From Epiperipatus broadwayi (lineage: Eukaryota > Onychophora > Udeonychophora > Euonychophora > Peripatidae), in contig JAQFVV010000021.1 in NCBI GenBank assembly GCA_028023455.1, positions 1,112,001 through 1,176,000 on the forward strand: a DNA stretch of 64,000 nucleotides. Direction: 5' to 3'. The position numbers and the translations under genes are program-made. The notes under the pieces were generated by a model, which saw only the letters and a program-made list of their open reading frames with translations, searched no databases and was not told the DNA's origin. This document shows, in pieces, positions 23,913 to 34,213 of the stretch; the first letter of the stretch is position 1, and each line of letters opens with the position of its first letter.

Positions 23913-24306
23913 GTAATATAAAGAGTGTGCTAAGAGCTCTAAACAAATTCATTTTATTTATTTATATTTTACTGATAAATGGAACAAGACAACCCATTTG
24001 AAATATCTATCTAGACTTATCCCCATTCCCAAACCAGTTTTGAGCTAATGGCTTTCATTAGTGAGAAGCTAGAATACCCAGTTAAATATTAGATAAATGC
24101 TAGGCTTGAGTTTGTATTCTGTGGACTGATGTCTGGAGGTCCTAGCTTTTCACTGATGAGAGCCATTAGCTCAAAACCAGATTGGGGATGGGGATAAGTC
24201 AAGATAGAGATTTTAAATGTATTCTCTTGCTGCATTTATCAGTAAAACAAATAAATAAAATAAGCTTCTTTAGAGCTATTAGTACACTCTTTATATTATA
24301 TTTGTA
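23913..24306. repeat. Foldback element F4, ~195-bp arms
   Basis: The left arm starts TAATATAAAGAGTGTGCTAA and the right arm ends TAGTACACTCTTTATATTA, its complement. Inner blocks mirror each other: ATCCCCATTCCCAAACCAG against CCAGATTGGGGATGGGGAT, and GCTAATGGCTTTCATTAGTG against CACTGATGAGAGCCATTAGC. The centre lies near 24105. No coding capacity. Confidence 0.75.
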
Positions 24307-24706
24307 AATACAAACTAAACAAATCATACAGTGTAGGATCTGATTTTGGAAATAAACCGTGTATTATTTTGAATTACAATCCAATATTTCAACAGCCATT
24401 ATCAAGGTTAACTTTTGAAAAAAAAAAAATTAGATCTCAAACAATAACATGACTCAGTGCGAGATGAGAAGTGAGATTCAACTTGAAGTAGTTCAACATT
24501 CACAATATGAAGCTTATCAAAATGTTTATTTCCCTCAGTTTTTTCACCTATTAATTTTAAGTAATATTAGATAAAATGAAAGGTTTCCACATAGCTGGAA
24601 TATGTTGTGCTCCATCAGCCCTATTTAAACCAGTAGGTCTTTTTAATATTTCAATTGACTCTCTCATGGTTCTTAAATCATATCTTTCCAAATTAGCAAT
24701 TATTTT

Positions 24707-26428
24707 GGTAATCATCTGAAATCCGGGCACAGCTGCTTGACACGTTGTTTATGTGTCAAATCACATAAAAATGCCATTTCTACAGCCAGCCTTACAGCTA
24801 ATGCAACCTTTAATATTGTATTAACCCATTTTGGCAGGCTGCTTTACATGACATTGCACAAAAATATTATGGCTCGTTTTGTGCTTTGAAACTATTTATG
24901 CGTATTTGTTCTATTCATAGATGATTATCTTATCACTTGAGGGTGTTTGAATTTCAAGTCAGTACAACATTTCAAATCTCCATAATAGAGTAATGTCATT
25001 TATATTTAAATAATGTTGTTAATTACTAATAATTGTCATATTGTCTTCACCCTTCCCTAAAAAAATGTTAATATGTAAAAAATTGGTAAAGTGTATGTTC
25101 GAACATGCTTCGACAAAGCTCATGCGCTAAGTCATGTTTCAGCATGGAAAATATATGAGATCAATAAAAGGTCTGAGAAGAACGTGCAATTTTTCAACTT
25201 TTAAGAATTGCCGAGTACAGAAAGTGTGTGAGATTGTGTCCTTTTTTTTCAGGCACATAATGTCCATTTTTTATTACAGCAATAAAATAATAAATAATTT
25301 TAAAAAGTCAAAAGTCTGTGTTCCTTTTTTTTTTTTTCATTTCATTAGAAATTGACAAATATTTGTATTATATTTTTTGCAGTGGGGTTAAAATAAATGA
25401 CTATTTTTGTTGACTTTTTGTTAATAATAACAAAGTACAAAATCCCCCCAAAAAGCAGTTTATTGTAGAAGGCAAAAAAAAAAAAAAAGGTAATTCAAAC
25501 GAAATATAAATAAAAGTAAAAAGTGAAAAAAAGTTGTTGAAAAAAAAAAAGTAAATTATTGACTTTTTGTTACAATTCTTTTTCTGAGTGTGGGGGTGGG
25601 TGCTTTAAAACAATTTTTTATCCCCCAAAAAAAAACACAAAAATTACTTTTTATTTAATAAGAAGAAAAACAAATTTGGTCATCCCCCAAAAAAAAGGTT
25701 GAATAAATTTGAAATAATACCCAAATAATTGCATTATATTTTTTCATCAGGATTAAACAAGTGGGGTTCAAATAAATGACTATTTTTTTTTACTTTTTGT
25801 TAATAATAACAGTACAAAAGCCCCCCAAAAAGCTGTTTATTGTAGAAGAAAAAAATAAGGCTAATTCAAATGAAATATAAATAAAAGTAAAAAGTGAAAA
25901 AAAGTTGTTTACAAAAAATAAAATTATTGAGTTTATGTTACAATTATTGATCCGATAGTGGGGGTGGGGATTTCAAAACAATTTTTGTACCCCCAACAAC
26001 ACAAAAGTTAGTTTTTATTTAATAAGAAAAAGAAAAACAATTTAGTCAACTAAAAAAAAAAAAAAAAAGGTAGAGCAAAGTCAAAACAAATCCCAAATAA
26101 TTATCCCATTATATTTTTTTGGTGGGGTTAAAACAAGTTTTTTTCATCGTGAAACTGTCCAAAGTTTTAAAATTCAAAAAATTAAATTACCAAAATTTGT
26201 TGGATAAAGAAAAATATCAAGTTAAAAAAAACAATGAAAATGAATATAAAAATTTATTTAATAAAAAAGAAATCATGTTGTAAATGAAATAAAAAAATTT
26301 GTTTAATCAAATAAAAAAACATTTTCTATAAAAAAAATAGTTGTGGAGACTTGGTAATGTTATATTTCATTGATTTTTGTATAGCATCAATGCCCCAAGC
26401 AGCCGTGCCCAGATTTCAGATGATTACC
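24707..26428. mobile_element. 1722-bp TIR transposon inserted in PLE-2
   Basis: Terminal inverted repeats of about 33 bp: GGTAATCATCTGAAATC then CGGGCACAGCTGCTTG on the left, and on the right the complement with about two mismatches (ends GATTACC at 26428). Exact 8-bp direct repeats ATTATTTT flank it (24699-24706 and 26429-26436). Removing the element and one repeat rejoins the PLE reading frame, so the borders are secure. The interior has no transposase frame and is dominated by homopolymer runs and a ~370-bp tandem duplication, so it is non-autonomous. An 8-bp duplication fits hAT or Merlin among others; the GG-starting ends do not settle it. Confidence 0.8.
25382..26121. repeat. ~370-bp tandem duplication inside the TIR transposon
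   Basis: The unit starts GTGGGGTTAAAATAAATGAC at 25382 and GTGGGGTTCAAATAAATGAC at 25761, and a third start, GTGGGGTTAAAACAAG, lies at 26122. Units share CCCCCCAAAAAGC, GTTTATTGTAGAAG and GTGGGGGTGGG blocks separated by long A- and T-runs. Confidence 0.65.
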
Positions 26429-27284
26429 ATTATTTTTGTATTGTCAAAGTCAGGTTTGTGACCAATTTCTAAAAAATGGGAAGTAAAAAACTGATGTGCT
26501 AATTTTTTGATTAAAAGCATTTCTATGTTCCTTAATTCTGACATTTATTCATCTATTAGACTGACCCACATAGATTCTTGAGCACTGCAAACATGGAATT
26601 TTATAAACTCCTTGGTGTTTCAAAAATATTCTGTCTTTAGGTTTATATAAAAAATCACCAATTTTTTTGCCAGTAGAAAACGTAGTCTTTATATTAAAAC
26701 AAGATAGTATTCTACTGATTTTATCAATGACCTCTTTAATATAAGGTAAAATTACTCTACTAAAAGAGGAATTGTCAATTCTATCCTCTTTTTTCTTTTT
26801 TAGTATTAATGTTATGTAAAGCCTTACATATAATGTTTTTATTATAATTATTAGAAAGTAGAATATTTTTTGTAAGTTCTATTTCTTGAGTAAGATGTTC
26901 TTTATCAGATAAATTATAAGCTCTAGTCAAAAGATTTTTTGCTACAGAAAAAATGTGTGCAGGATGATGATGAGAATTAAAATTAAGATATATGTTTGTA
27001 TGGGTGGATTTCATCACATTTTCTTGCAATTAAAGAAAAGAAAGCGATATATATAAATTACTTTAATGTATTACCTTTTTATTTTGTTTCTCTGTTAAGT
27101 TTCTTTTAACAAAGACAGATTCTTTAATTTACATAAGAAAAAAACAGCCTTTTACAATCTGCTGTAACACAAAGGCCTCTCTAAGTGTCTCCTGCATAGA
27201 AATAATTAAAAAAAAAACATTATCACATTTTCTGAATTATGAAGACTTGAGCTGTAACCTGTTTTTTTTTGTCTCACCGTCTAG

Positions 27285-27445
27285 CAAAAAAATAATTAGA
27301 TACCCATTTACTGACCAATATTAGATGGTTTGCAAAATTGCCTGCAGATTAGCTGTCTGTGGAAAAAAATCCTCAATTTAGATTTAAACTTCAGGTCATG
27401 AGCATGACAAGCATATGTCCTACCACTCTATTTTGAGACGTTTCA
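27285..27445 (-). mobile_element. tRNA-like SINE F5, copy 1
   Basis: Read on minus: a TAGAGTGGTAGGACA box-A-like start, a cloverleaf-sized interval, and a box-B-like AAGTTTAAATCTAA near 27385. A body follows whose plus-strand form contains TACCCATTTACTGACCAATA. The same order recurs at 59858-60046 (ACCCATTTACCAACCAGTA and AAACTTCAGATTGCAG), which supports a dispersed family. Confidence 0.45.
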
Positions 27446-28385
27446 TATTCGTCTATATATAAATGCTTTAAATAAATAAAATAATCGAATAGTTTGTCCC
27501 TCAGACATTCGTAAACAGTTCAAGCGCCGGAAGTGACAGAACTAGGCAGCGATCCACAGACCTTGAGTTCAGAATTTCACTAATCTGCCACTACACCGTA
27601 CTATGTACAATTTAAACTGAGAAACACATTTTAGCCTTATATGTTTGTGTGAATGGCAAAAAAATAAAATTTCATATTTAAAGCTAATCATTTCTGCAAT
27701 AAACTTTATTTTAAAATAAAATGGCAAAAATTGTCTTTTTATATTTATATATGCATGTATAATATAAAATTGTTGTGAAGTTTACTTTTTTAGTGAAATT
27801 ATCCAGAAGAAATAAAAGTTATTTTTAGAACAAAATAAATTTATTTTAATCTTTTAAGAATTAAATCTATGACCTTTTTTTTTCTTTGCGGAGAAATGGA
27901 TTATATATTTTTTATATTCTTCAATCATTCTCTCTCTCTTTTTATCAAAATCTTTTCTAAGTAATCATGGTAGATTTTTTTTATCTATAAAATTTTGTCT
28001 TTTTATATTTTTATCAATATTTCTATCACTTTAAAATTGAGTTTTTTTTTTTAGTTAGTAGAAAAATGAGGAAAAATAGATAAACAGAACCTTTCATAAT
28101 ACTAATTTTAAAAAAGGCATATATGACCTTATTGCTCGTAAGTTCATAAGAAGTTCGTGCGCCAGATTTGCGAGACCCCAAGTCCGACCATGTTTAACTG
28201 CGCCAAAACGCAGAGGGATATTACTAATGAGAAATTATACATGCGATTAAAAGTTAGTTTAGTGAAATAGGCTGCTTTCAGATTAGTAGTGAAATAGTCA
28301 ATGTTGTGTGTTATTATTCTTAATTTGTATACCGATTAAGTGTATGAGGCAAAGTTGTTAGTGGGTTCAAAATTTGCAGATAAAA
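27446..28385. other. AT-rich DNA, one tRNA-like patch
   Basis: A minus-strand tRNA-like patch at about 27530-27600 has GGTGTAGTGGCAGA (box-A-like) and CAAGGTCTGTGGATCG. It is not a functional tRNA by eye. 28135-28225 is locally GC-richer with no recognised content. No gene seen. Confidence 0.4.
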
Positions 28386-28389
28386 CACA

Positions 28390-29080
28390 AACAACTTTAG
28401 ATATGTTGATGATTTAACAAAAGACCCGAAGACCCAAATTAAAACAGTTTAAACAACAGACCAAAAATATAACAATTTCATATAAATATAAATCACGGAG
28501 ATGACAATGAAAGATTTGTATACTGAGTTGAAAATTGCTCATGAGGCACAGAAATGAACCATCAATAAACTATAAATACTTCATGATTCAAGTAATTCAT
28601 CATGGACCAACAGAAGAAAAGTTATGGTAAAAAATCTAGATGATATGTTTACATGCAAGGATGCATGATAATTAAAATAAAGATCATAATGGTTCAAGCT
28701 TTGGTTTTTTCTGTGAATCTTCTCTGTTGATGTGAATGTTGGACATTGAAAGTAGGATAAGATGATTAAAAAGACTTTTGAAAATTCTGTGGACAGCAAA
28801 ATATGAGCAAGTGGAATAATCTATCACATTAGCCCTAAACACAAAGGATAAGTCTGAAAAGTTTTTATCTTGAGCACATCACAAGATTATGTAACTAATT
28901 AGAAAGGTGCATAATGTTTATAAGTGTTTGTTTTAATAAAAGAAAGGGATGGATCAGCATTAAGGTAGATGTATTCCATTATAACAATAATGGATGTGTC
29001 TTTAAATAGCTTCAAATGCCAAATAGAAGGCAAATCTTTTTGGGAATATCTATTTACATGATCATCGACAATCAATGTTG
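28390..29080 (+). pseudogene. LINE B: C-terminal RT/post-RT fragment
   Basis: Broken frames follow the order of a LINE ORF2 C-terminus. 'MKDLYTELKIAHEAQK' comes near 28505, then 'KIIMVQALVFSVNLL' and 'CECWTLKVG' near 28680-28760. After a frameshift, 'RLLKILWTAKYEQVE' follows near 28766-28815, then 'KHKDKSEKFLS' near 28840. The conserved features are the hydrophobic stretch before C-E-x-W-T-L and the following L-x-I-x-W-T-A-K segment. At least two frameshifts and many stops are present. No endonuclease or YADD part is visible. Clade not fixed; the C-E-W-T-L type is widespread in animal LINEs. Confidence 0.6.
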
Positions 29081-29894
29081 ACTAAATGATACTCATTAAC
29101 ACTAGTAAATTTATTTAAAATAATATATTGATGGTGATCTAGTTGCCAAGGTAGAAACAATGTTTTATATTAGTACACATGGATTTTTTATTTTTATTAA
29201 TGTATCTCCCATCTCAACTCTACCATATCACAACCCTCCACTAGTGTAAAAAATCAGACTTTCTTATCTAATTATGCATAAATTTTTCAGACAACTCTAG
29301 ATCATCTCAAAATCAAAGTTGTCTGTAAAATTTATGCATAATTAGAGAGCAGTTCCATCCACTTTTAATATTTTGTGGAAGCTAGGGAGAAGTTTTATCC
29401 ACTTTTAATATCTTGTGGAAGGTTGATAAACCCTTACATTATAGACATGACTGTGCATTTTCTATTTAGTTTTTGTCAAAACATGCCTCATATTAACTCC
29501 ACCATATCATGACCATCCATCACTGCAGAATGTCAAACCATTCTCTGTTATCATGCATGTATTTTACAAACAACCATTGCTCTTCAGGTGAGTTAGAGGT
29601 ATTAACATTTGGAATAGCTGTGCCCATGTGACTTCACAATATTTTCTCTTGCAATATCTCATGCAAGGTAGAGACTGATTTCTATCCATTTTAACATTGA
29701 TAATTCAGTTCACTTCAGATATATATTTTGAAACATTTTTGTTTTTTATCACTGTATTTTTCATATCAATTTGCCCATTTTATACCCATCCATATGTTAG
29801 ATTTTAAAGAATTATTATTAGTTAAGTTAAAATTAAAGCAGAAATTGCTGTAAACCTTCAGTGAGATATATACAAACTATTGCAGATCCACCAA
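29081..29894. other. AT-rich DNA with a hairpin and short duplications
   Basis: No gene. A perfect-looking hairpin lies at 29268-29345. 29350-29420 holds a ~46-bp direct duplication (TCCACTTTTAATATTTTGTG and TCCACTTTTAATATCTTGTG). Confidence 0.45.
29268..29345. repeat. Hairpin, ~32-bp arms
   Basis: TAATTATGCATAAATTTTTC, continuing AGACAACT, on the left is mirrored by AGTTGTCTGTAAAATTTATG, continuing CATAATTA, on the right, with a ~15-nt loop. Confidence 0.65.
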
Positions 29895-30490
29895 TAAACA
29901 AAAAAAAAGTATAGAAAGAGCCAGATACACTTTAGCTTAGATCAGTTTAAATATATATAAAAGTAAACAGAACATTGGGTGTGAGTTAATTTATGACAAT
30001 AGCAAAGAAAGTGGTTTACAGTTTAAGGCTTAAACAGGATCATTAGCAACAAGGGAATATACACACAAAGGGAGAAATGTGGATGATACACACAAATGGA
30101 GAAATGTGGATGATTTAATCTGCCAATTATGTAAGGAAGGCATGGAAAATGTTAGCCATCTGTTAATTGAATGTTAGTTTTTACAAAAAGAAAGTGTACA
30201 AGTAATGAAGTTGTGGGAGAATAAATATAAACAAATTAACTATACAGAAAGGGGACCTTGGTTTTTATGCCAGGTTTGGAAAAAGATAAGGTGGATTTGG
30301 ATATAATGGTCATAGAGTGAACAAAGATAATGTTATGAAAATGGGATGGAGCAGAATAGAGAAGAATATGGAAAAAAAATAGGGTGGCGAATGGAAAGAG
30401 AAGATAAGGTAGCTAACAGATTTTACTGGGTGTAGTGGCTGAGAGATTCCTAATTCTGAGAAAAGAGAAGCCACAATGCATTGTATCATA
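29895..30490 (+). pseudogene. LINE A copy 2, 3' end
   Basis: A 5'-truncated copy of the LINE at 8.2-9.8 kb. It contains the equivalent of 'LIYDNSKESGL' near 29998 and a zinc knuckle CQLCKEGMENVSHLLIEC with all Cys/His kept. It ends with the same 3' UTR (GGTAGCTAACAGATTTTACT, GAGAAGCCACAATGCATTG). A 27-bp exact-length tandem duplication, ACACACAAAGGGAGAAATG.. (30063-30116), interrupts the region before the knuckle. Several stops are present. Confidence 0.7.
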
Positions 30491-30645
30491 TTTAAGCATT
30501 TAATTTATTGATGTGTAATGCAATCTCAGTACAACCATATACTATTATGAAATCACCATAAACCATCAGAGGGAAATGTCAAGCCTCATTTTTAACAACA
30601 CCTGAATATTCAATGAAAACGACAGTTAATATATATATATATTAA
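30491..30645. other. AT-rich spacer
   Basis: No recognised content; ends in a short (TA)n. Confidence 0.4.
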
Positions 30646-31035
30646 AGTGATAGTTCAAATGTAAATAATTCAAATAACTATTTTAATTAAATATCCCTTC
30701 TCCATAAAAATTCAAAAATATAATTAAATACCCCCATAATAATTCAAAACTATTTTAATTAAATATTTCCACTTCTTCTCATAAAAACAAAAAATATTCT
30801 AATAATCAACCTTCATAAAAACCAAATAACTATTTGAATTAAATATTTCCAACTTCTTCTCATAAATAATTCAAATAACTATTTTGAATTAGAATATTCC
30901 AACTTCTTCTCATAAATAATTCAAAATAACTATTGTTGAATTAGAATATTTCCAACTTCTTCTCATAAAGAATTCAAAAAAACTATTTTAATTAACTGTT
31001 TCCAACCTTCTCATAAATAACTTTAAAGAACTATT
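30646..31035. repeat. ~50-bp minisatellite, about seven units
   Basis: Units read AATTCAAATAACTATTTTAA, then TTAAATATTTCCAACTTC, then TTCTCATAAA, with indels. It starts directly after AGTGATAGTTCAAATGTAAA (30648-30667), which is the same terminal sequence as the MITE at 31433-31676. The array may therefore have expanded inside a related element. Confidence 0.65.
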
Positions 31036-31149
31036 GATAAAAAAATCTTTAGTCTTTCATAAAAAAAATTTTTATCATATAGAAATAATTTCTAAAATTC
31101 AAATTAATTTTATTTAATAAATTTTTTTACTAAAAATAAATTTACCATC

Positions 31150-31410
31150 AATTCTTTTTTTTTATTGCATCACTCATCAGTTATAGCACTGGTTCATGAG
31201 AATCTCATGCCTTCTGAGCTATGTCTGGCATAACTAGACCTAGCAAGCAGGGAGTGAGACGGAACTCTAGCACTGTTTGGAAAACCAAACAAGAAAGTTT
31301 AGAGCTTCCAGCTCTAGGACCTCCTCTGAGAGCAGGAAATATGTTGTAGGAGGCAAACACCATAAAAAGCAATGAAGTTCCTCCCACACCCAAAACAACG
31401 AGAAAAAGGG
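31150..31410 (-). repeat. GC-richer repeat-like segment
   Basis: A stretch of near-normal base composition in AT-rich DNA. The 93-codon minus-strand frame (31205-31486) crosses it into the following MITE and has no recognised domain. A T-run at 31153-31165 would be a poly(A) tail for a minus-strand insertion, so a retrotransposed fragment is plausible, source unknown. Confidence 0.4.
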
Positions 31411-31432
31411 GAGGCAAAAAAATAAAATTAAA

Positions 31433-31676
31433 GTGATAGTTCAAATGTAGATGAAATTCAAGTATACAATCCAAGCCAAATGCCACGTGATCTCATAATT
31501 TGTTACATAAGTGTATAAAAAAAATAATACTAGAGATTTAATAACAGCTCGTTTTTTTTTGATCATGAAAAAACGTGTTTACCTTCAATTTTAATCTTAA
31601 AATTACTAATATTCTTCATGAGAAGATTTGTATTAGTTTATACTTCCGCTTTAATTTCGTTTACATTTGAACTATC
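31433..31676. mobile_element. ~240-bp MITE with ATTAA flanks
   Basis: Left end AGTGATAGTTCAAATGTAGA, right end the complement of AGTGATAGTTCAAATGTAAA. The similarity continues inward (GAAATTCAAG against GAAATTAAAG). The right flank is ATTAA and the left flank is TTAA, giving a short AT target duplication of uncertain length. There is no coding capacity. Confidence 0.6.
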
Positions 31677-31821
31677 ACTATTAATATATTTATTAGTTCA
31701 ATTAAAAATTATATTTCTAGAACAATAAAAAACAAAGTAGTGTTTGTATATCTGCTAGGAAGAAATATATATATACAATATGTGTATTTAGAATTGCTGA
31801 GATACAACAAACTTAATTTTT

Positions 31822-31922
31822 TTTTTCATGTGTCATAGCATCGGCCGGGAAGCGAACTCGCTAACCCGAGACAACTGCTTGTAAGGCACCTGTGCTGATC
31901 TTTCGACCACCAATGCTTGACA
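31822..31922 (-). mobile_element. tRNA-derived SINE F3, copy 2 (fullest)
   Basis: On minus: CAAGCATTGGTGGTCGAAAG (box A region), then CCTTACAAGCAGTTGTCTC (anticodon-arm-like; CTTGCAA in the 34.1-kb copy suggests an Ala-like head), then box B GAGTTCGCTTCCCGG. The end is CCGATGCTATGACACATG plus poly(A) (T-run on plus at 31817-31826). Flanks AAACTTAATTT occur on both sides, a target duplication. There is no functional tRNA. Confidence 0.75.
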
Positions 31923-31929
31923 ATAAACT

Positions 31930-32930
31930 TAATTTATTATTATTTTAAGTATTAAATACTAAGTTAATATCGATTATTTTGGCATCTACATAGTGAAACT
32001 ACTTTAAAATAAGTACACCCCCTCCCCAGCTCATTTCTGTATCCGCAGTTTTATTTATCAGCGACATAAAATATTGTAGGCAAGTGTTAGACATTGAGAA
32101 ATTGTAGAGAATATAAGCTTTTTTCAGTTAAAGCATACATGCTCATACTTCATTGTAAAAAAGAATTAAAAAGATTGTTCTTGTCTTAAATAAAAAAGAG
32201 GCGAGGATAAATATTCTTTATTTTAGCTATTTCTATTTCTTTTAATTAACTTTTAAAGAGAGAGAGAAAAAAATGAATTTTTTAGTAATGATTCATATAT
32301 TATATTATTGATGTCTTTATTTTGGTGACTTTTTTAGTATATAGCAATAGTAGTTATGGGTATATATACAATGCATCCAATGAAAATTATTGTCTGTAGT
32401 TCCATATCTGAATCAATACATGTATTATTTAGTCATATAGTTCAGTTATCCACTACAAAATTTTTAAACTATTACTGCATCTGGAACATGAATTATGACA
32501 TTAAATGTGACAGTGTGTATTGCATCTTTATGGATCAACTTTAATGAACTCTCTGTAATAACTCAATCTTTTAAACTACTTCAGAACACTTTTGTGATCT
32601 GTGGTTTTACTACCACATACAGTTTTAATCAAATGTTTTAGTAGTATTTTTTTCCAATTTTAAAACAAAAATATTGGTCCAATATGGGTTAAGGCATGAG
32701 ACACAGTGTCACATTACATGTCATGACTTATGACTAGATGCACTATTGTTTTAAAATGTTTAAGGTCATTAATTAAATTATGTCACTACATAATATATGG
32801 GCTGAATCACAGATAACACTATAAGTAGTAGCTTAAAGAGAGTTAGTCACTAGGAACATTTTCTCTGAGATGTGTTCTGTATATACATGTTGAAATAATT
32901 TACACTATAATTGGCACATCTATATATATA
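31930..32930. other. AT-rich DNA without a gene
   Basis: Small frames only (for example 32356-32544, no motif). Nothing recognised. Confidence 0.45.
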
Positions 32931-32934
32931 TATA

Positions 32935-33200
32935 ATCAAAACAAGTTATAAATTTCGTAACTTGCCTTTAAGCTTGCATTTTATGATCACTAGATGGAGC
33001 TTACCAATCAGCTCTAAACAAGCTTTGTTTACATAAATGCCAAAAGCGATAGAATTCAAAATCTCTATCGTTGTCACCCACTTCCAGACCAGCTGGTTTT
33101 GAGCTTATTGGCTCACGTCAGTGAAGGGCTGGAAGATTAGAAACTAAACTTAAAATACCAACTCTAAAGTCAGCACTTATCAAACAAGTTTCTATCAATC
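32935..33200. repeat. Foldback-family F4 copy (one arm)
   Basis: Starts AACAAGTTATAAATTTCG with the CACTAGATGGAGCT block as at 20005. It then continues with GAGCTTATTGGCTCACGTCA and CAGTGAAGGGCTGGAAG, shared with the 20.0- and 35.6-kb copies. The mirror arm is missing, so it is truncated. Confidence 0.55.
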
Positions 33201-34095
33201 TGAAAGCATGAATTTATATATATGGTTTATTTTTATTGATATTTACAAACAAGCCTGAGTCTAAATTTCATCACTAGGAGAGGTTTTGTAATTAAATGAT
33301 AAGGTTAACATAATGGCTATTTTTCTATTTCTAAACTTACCTCTCTCGTTATGTTTATCTATGTATTTACCTCTCTACATGCCCAAGTATTTGATGAGTT
33401 AAAACAGCTTTAAAAAATTTGTAGTAAATAAATGGCAGGATAAAATGCAATTGAAACAAATCGTGCTTAAATTATATACTGCTTATACTTTTGCAATGAG
33501 CATTAGATAAGGGGTAATATCTAATGGCTAAAAAAATTAATTAGATGATTCACATAATAGTTATGAATAACTAATATTGAATACTTTTATGCACTTGATG
33601 TAGTTTTGATTATTTAAAAGTCTTCTTCAGAGCTCCAAAGATATTTAACATTAAGAAAAATCATATAATTATAAAAAAATGAAACATATTTAGTATTTTA
33701 TTTTGCTATTATGCATAATATTATATTTATTATTTAATATAGCTATTCTAATCTCATGATGTCCACAATATTTAGTTCTAAATTGTGTTGTCACAAATAC
33801 TATCAGTCTATATTACAATATGACTGTTTAATAAACACATACATAATAGAGGGTATGGGTCTGTTTATATATATGTTAAATGTATAACCCACACATAGAT
33901 ATACTTTAAATGGAAGTAACTACCCTCTGGAAGTCATGTATAAACAACTCTCATAAATCAATAAATGGAAAGGCTAGAATACATCACCCATTCTCTAAAC
34001 TTATAATGGTTTAAGCATTGCTTTACCATTGGGAATAGAGAGCGAAATTTTTATTTATTAAACTAATTTTAAATATGGTGCAAATAATACTGAAA
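33201..34095. other. AT-rich DNA without a gene
   Basis: No coding signal or repeat recognised. Confidence 0.45.
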
Positions 34096-34097
34096 TG

Positions 34098-34213
34098 TTT
34101 TTTTTTCTCCATATGTCAGAGCATCGGCCGGGAGGCGAACCCACAACCGTCTGCAACCAACTACTTGCTTGCAAGGCGGCTGCGATGACCTCTCGGCTAA
34201 CAACGCTTGACAA
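34098..34213 (-). mobile_element. tRNA-derived SINE F3, copy 3
   Basis: On minus: AGCGTTGTTAGCCGAGAGGT, CCGCCTTGCAAGCAAGTAG with a CTTGCAA anticodon-loop-like heptamer, box B GGGTTCGCCTCCCGG, CCGATGCTCTGACATATG and poly(A). Flanks AAATAATACTGAAATG / AAATAATTCTGAAATT form a ~16-bp target duplication with two mismatches. Confidence 0.75.

Larger units (their letters stand above)
24350..27030 (-). pseudogene. PLE-2: Penelope-like element split by a transposon
   Basis: Minus-strand PLE C-terminal half. The frame at 27029-26781 reads 'SHHHPAHIFSVAKNLLTRA', the end of the RT/linker region (a homologous segment lies at 52378-52578). Next, near 26620-26540, comes 'GVYKIPCLQCSRIYVGQSNR', a C-x2-C linker and GIY-YIG motif, followed by an in-frame stop and frame slippage. 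The reading breaks at 'FDNTK' (26437) where a 1722-bp transposon sits, and resumes at 24706 with 'IIANLERYDLR' and 'MRESIEILKRP', the catalytic-Glu helix. A PLE-type 3' end with CTTGATAATGGCTGTTGAAA lies near 24405-24380 (minus). Stops, frameshifts and the insertion make it dead. It resembles PLE-3 more than PLE-1. Confidence 0.75.

Noticed and set aside
31205-31486. 93-codon minus-strand frame in a GC-richer patch
   Set aside because: It crosses the border into a MITE end and matches no protein family. Repeat-derived at best.
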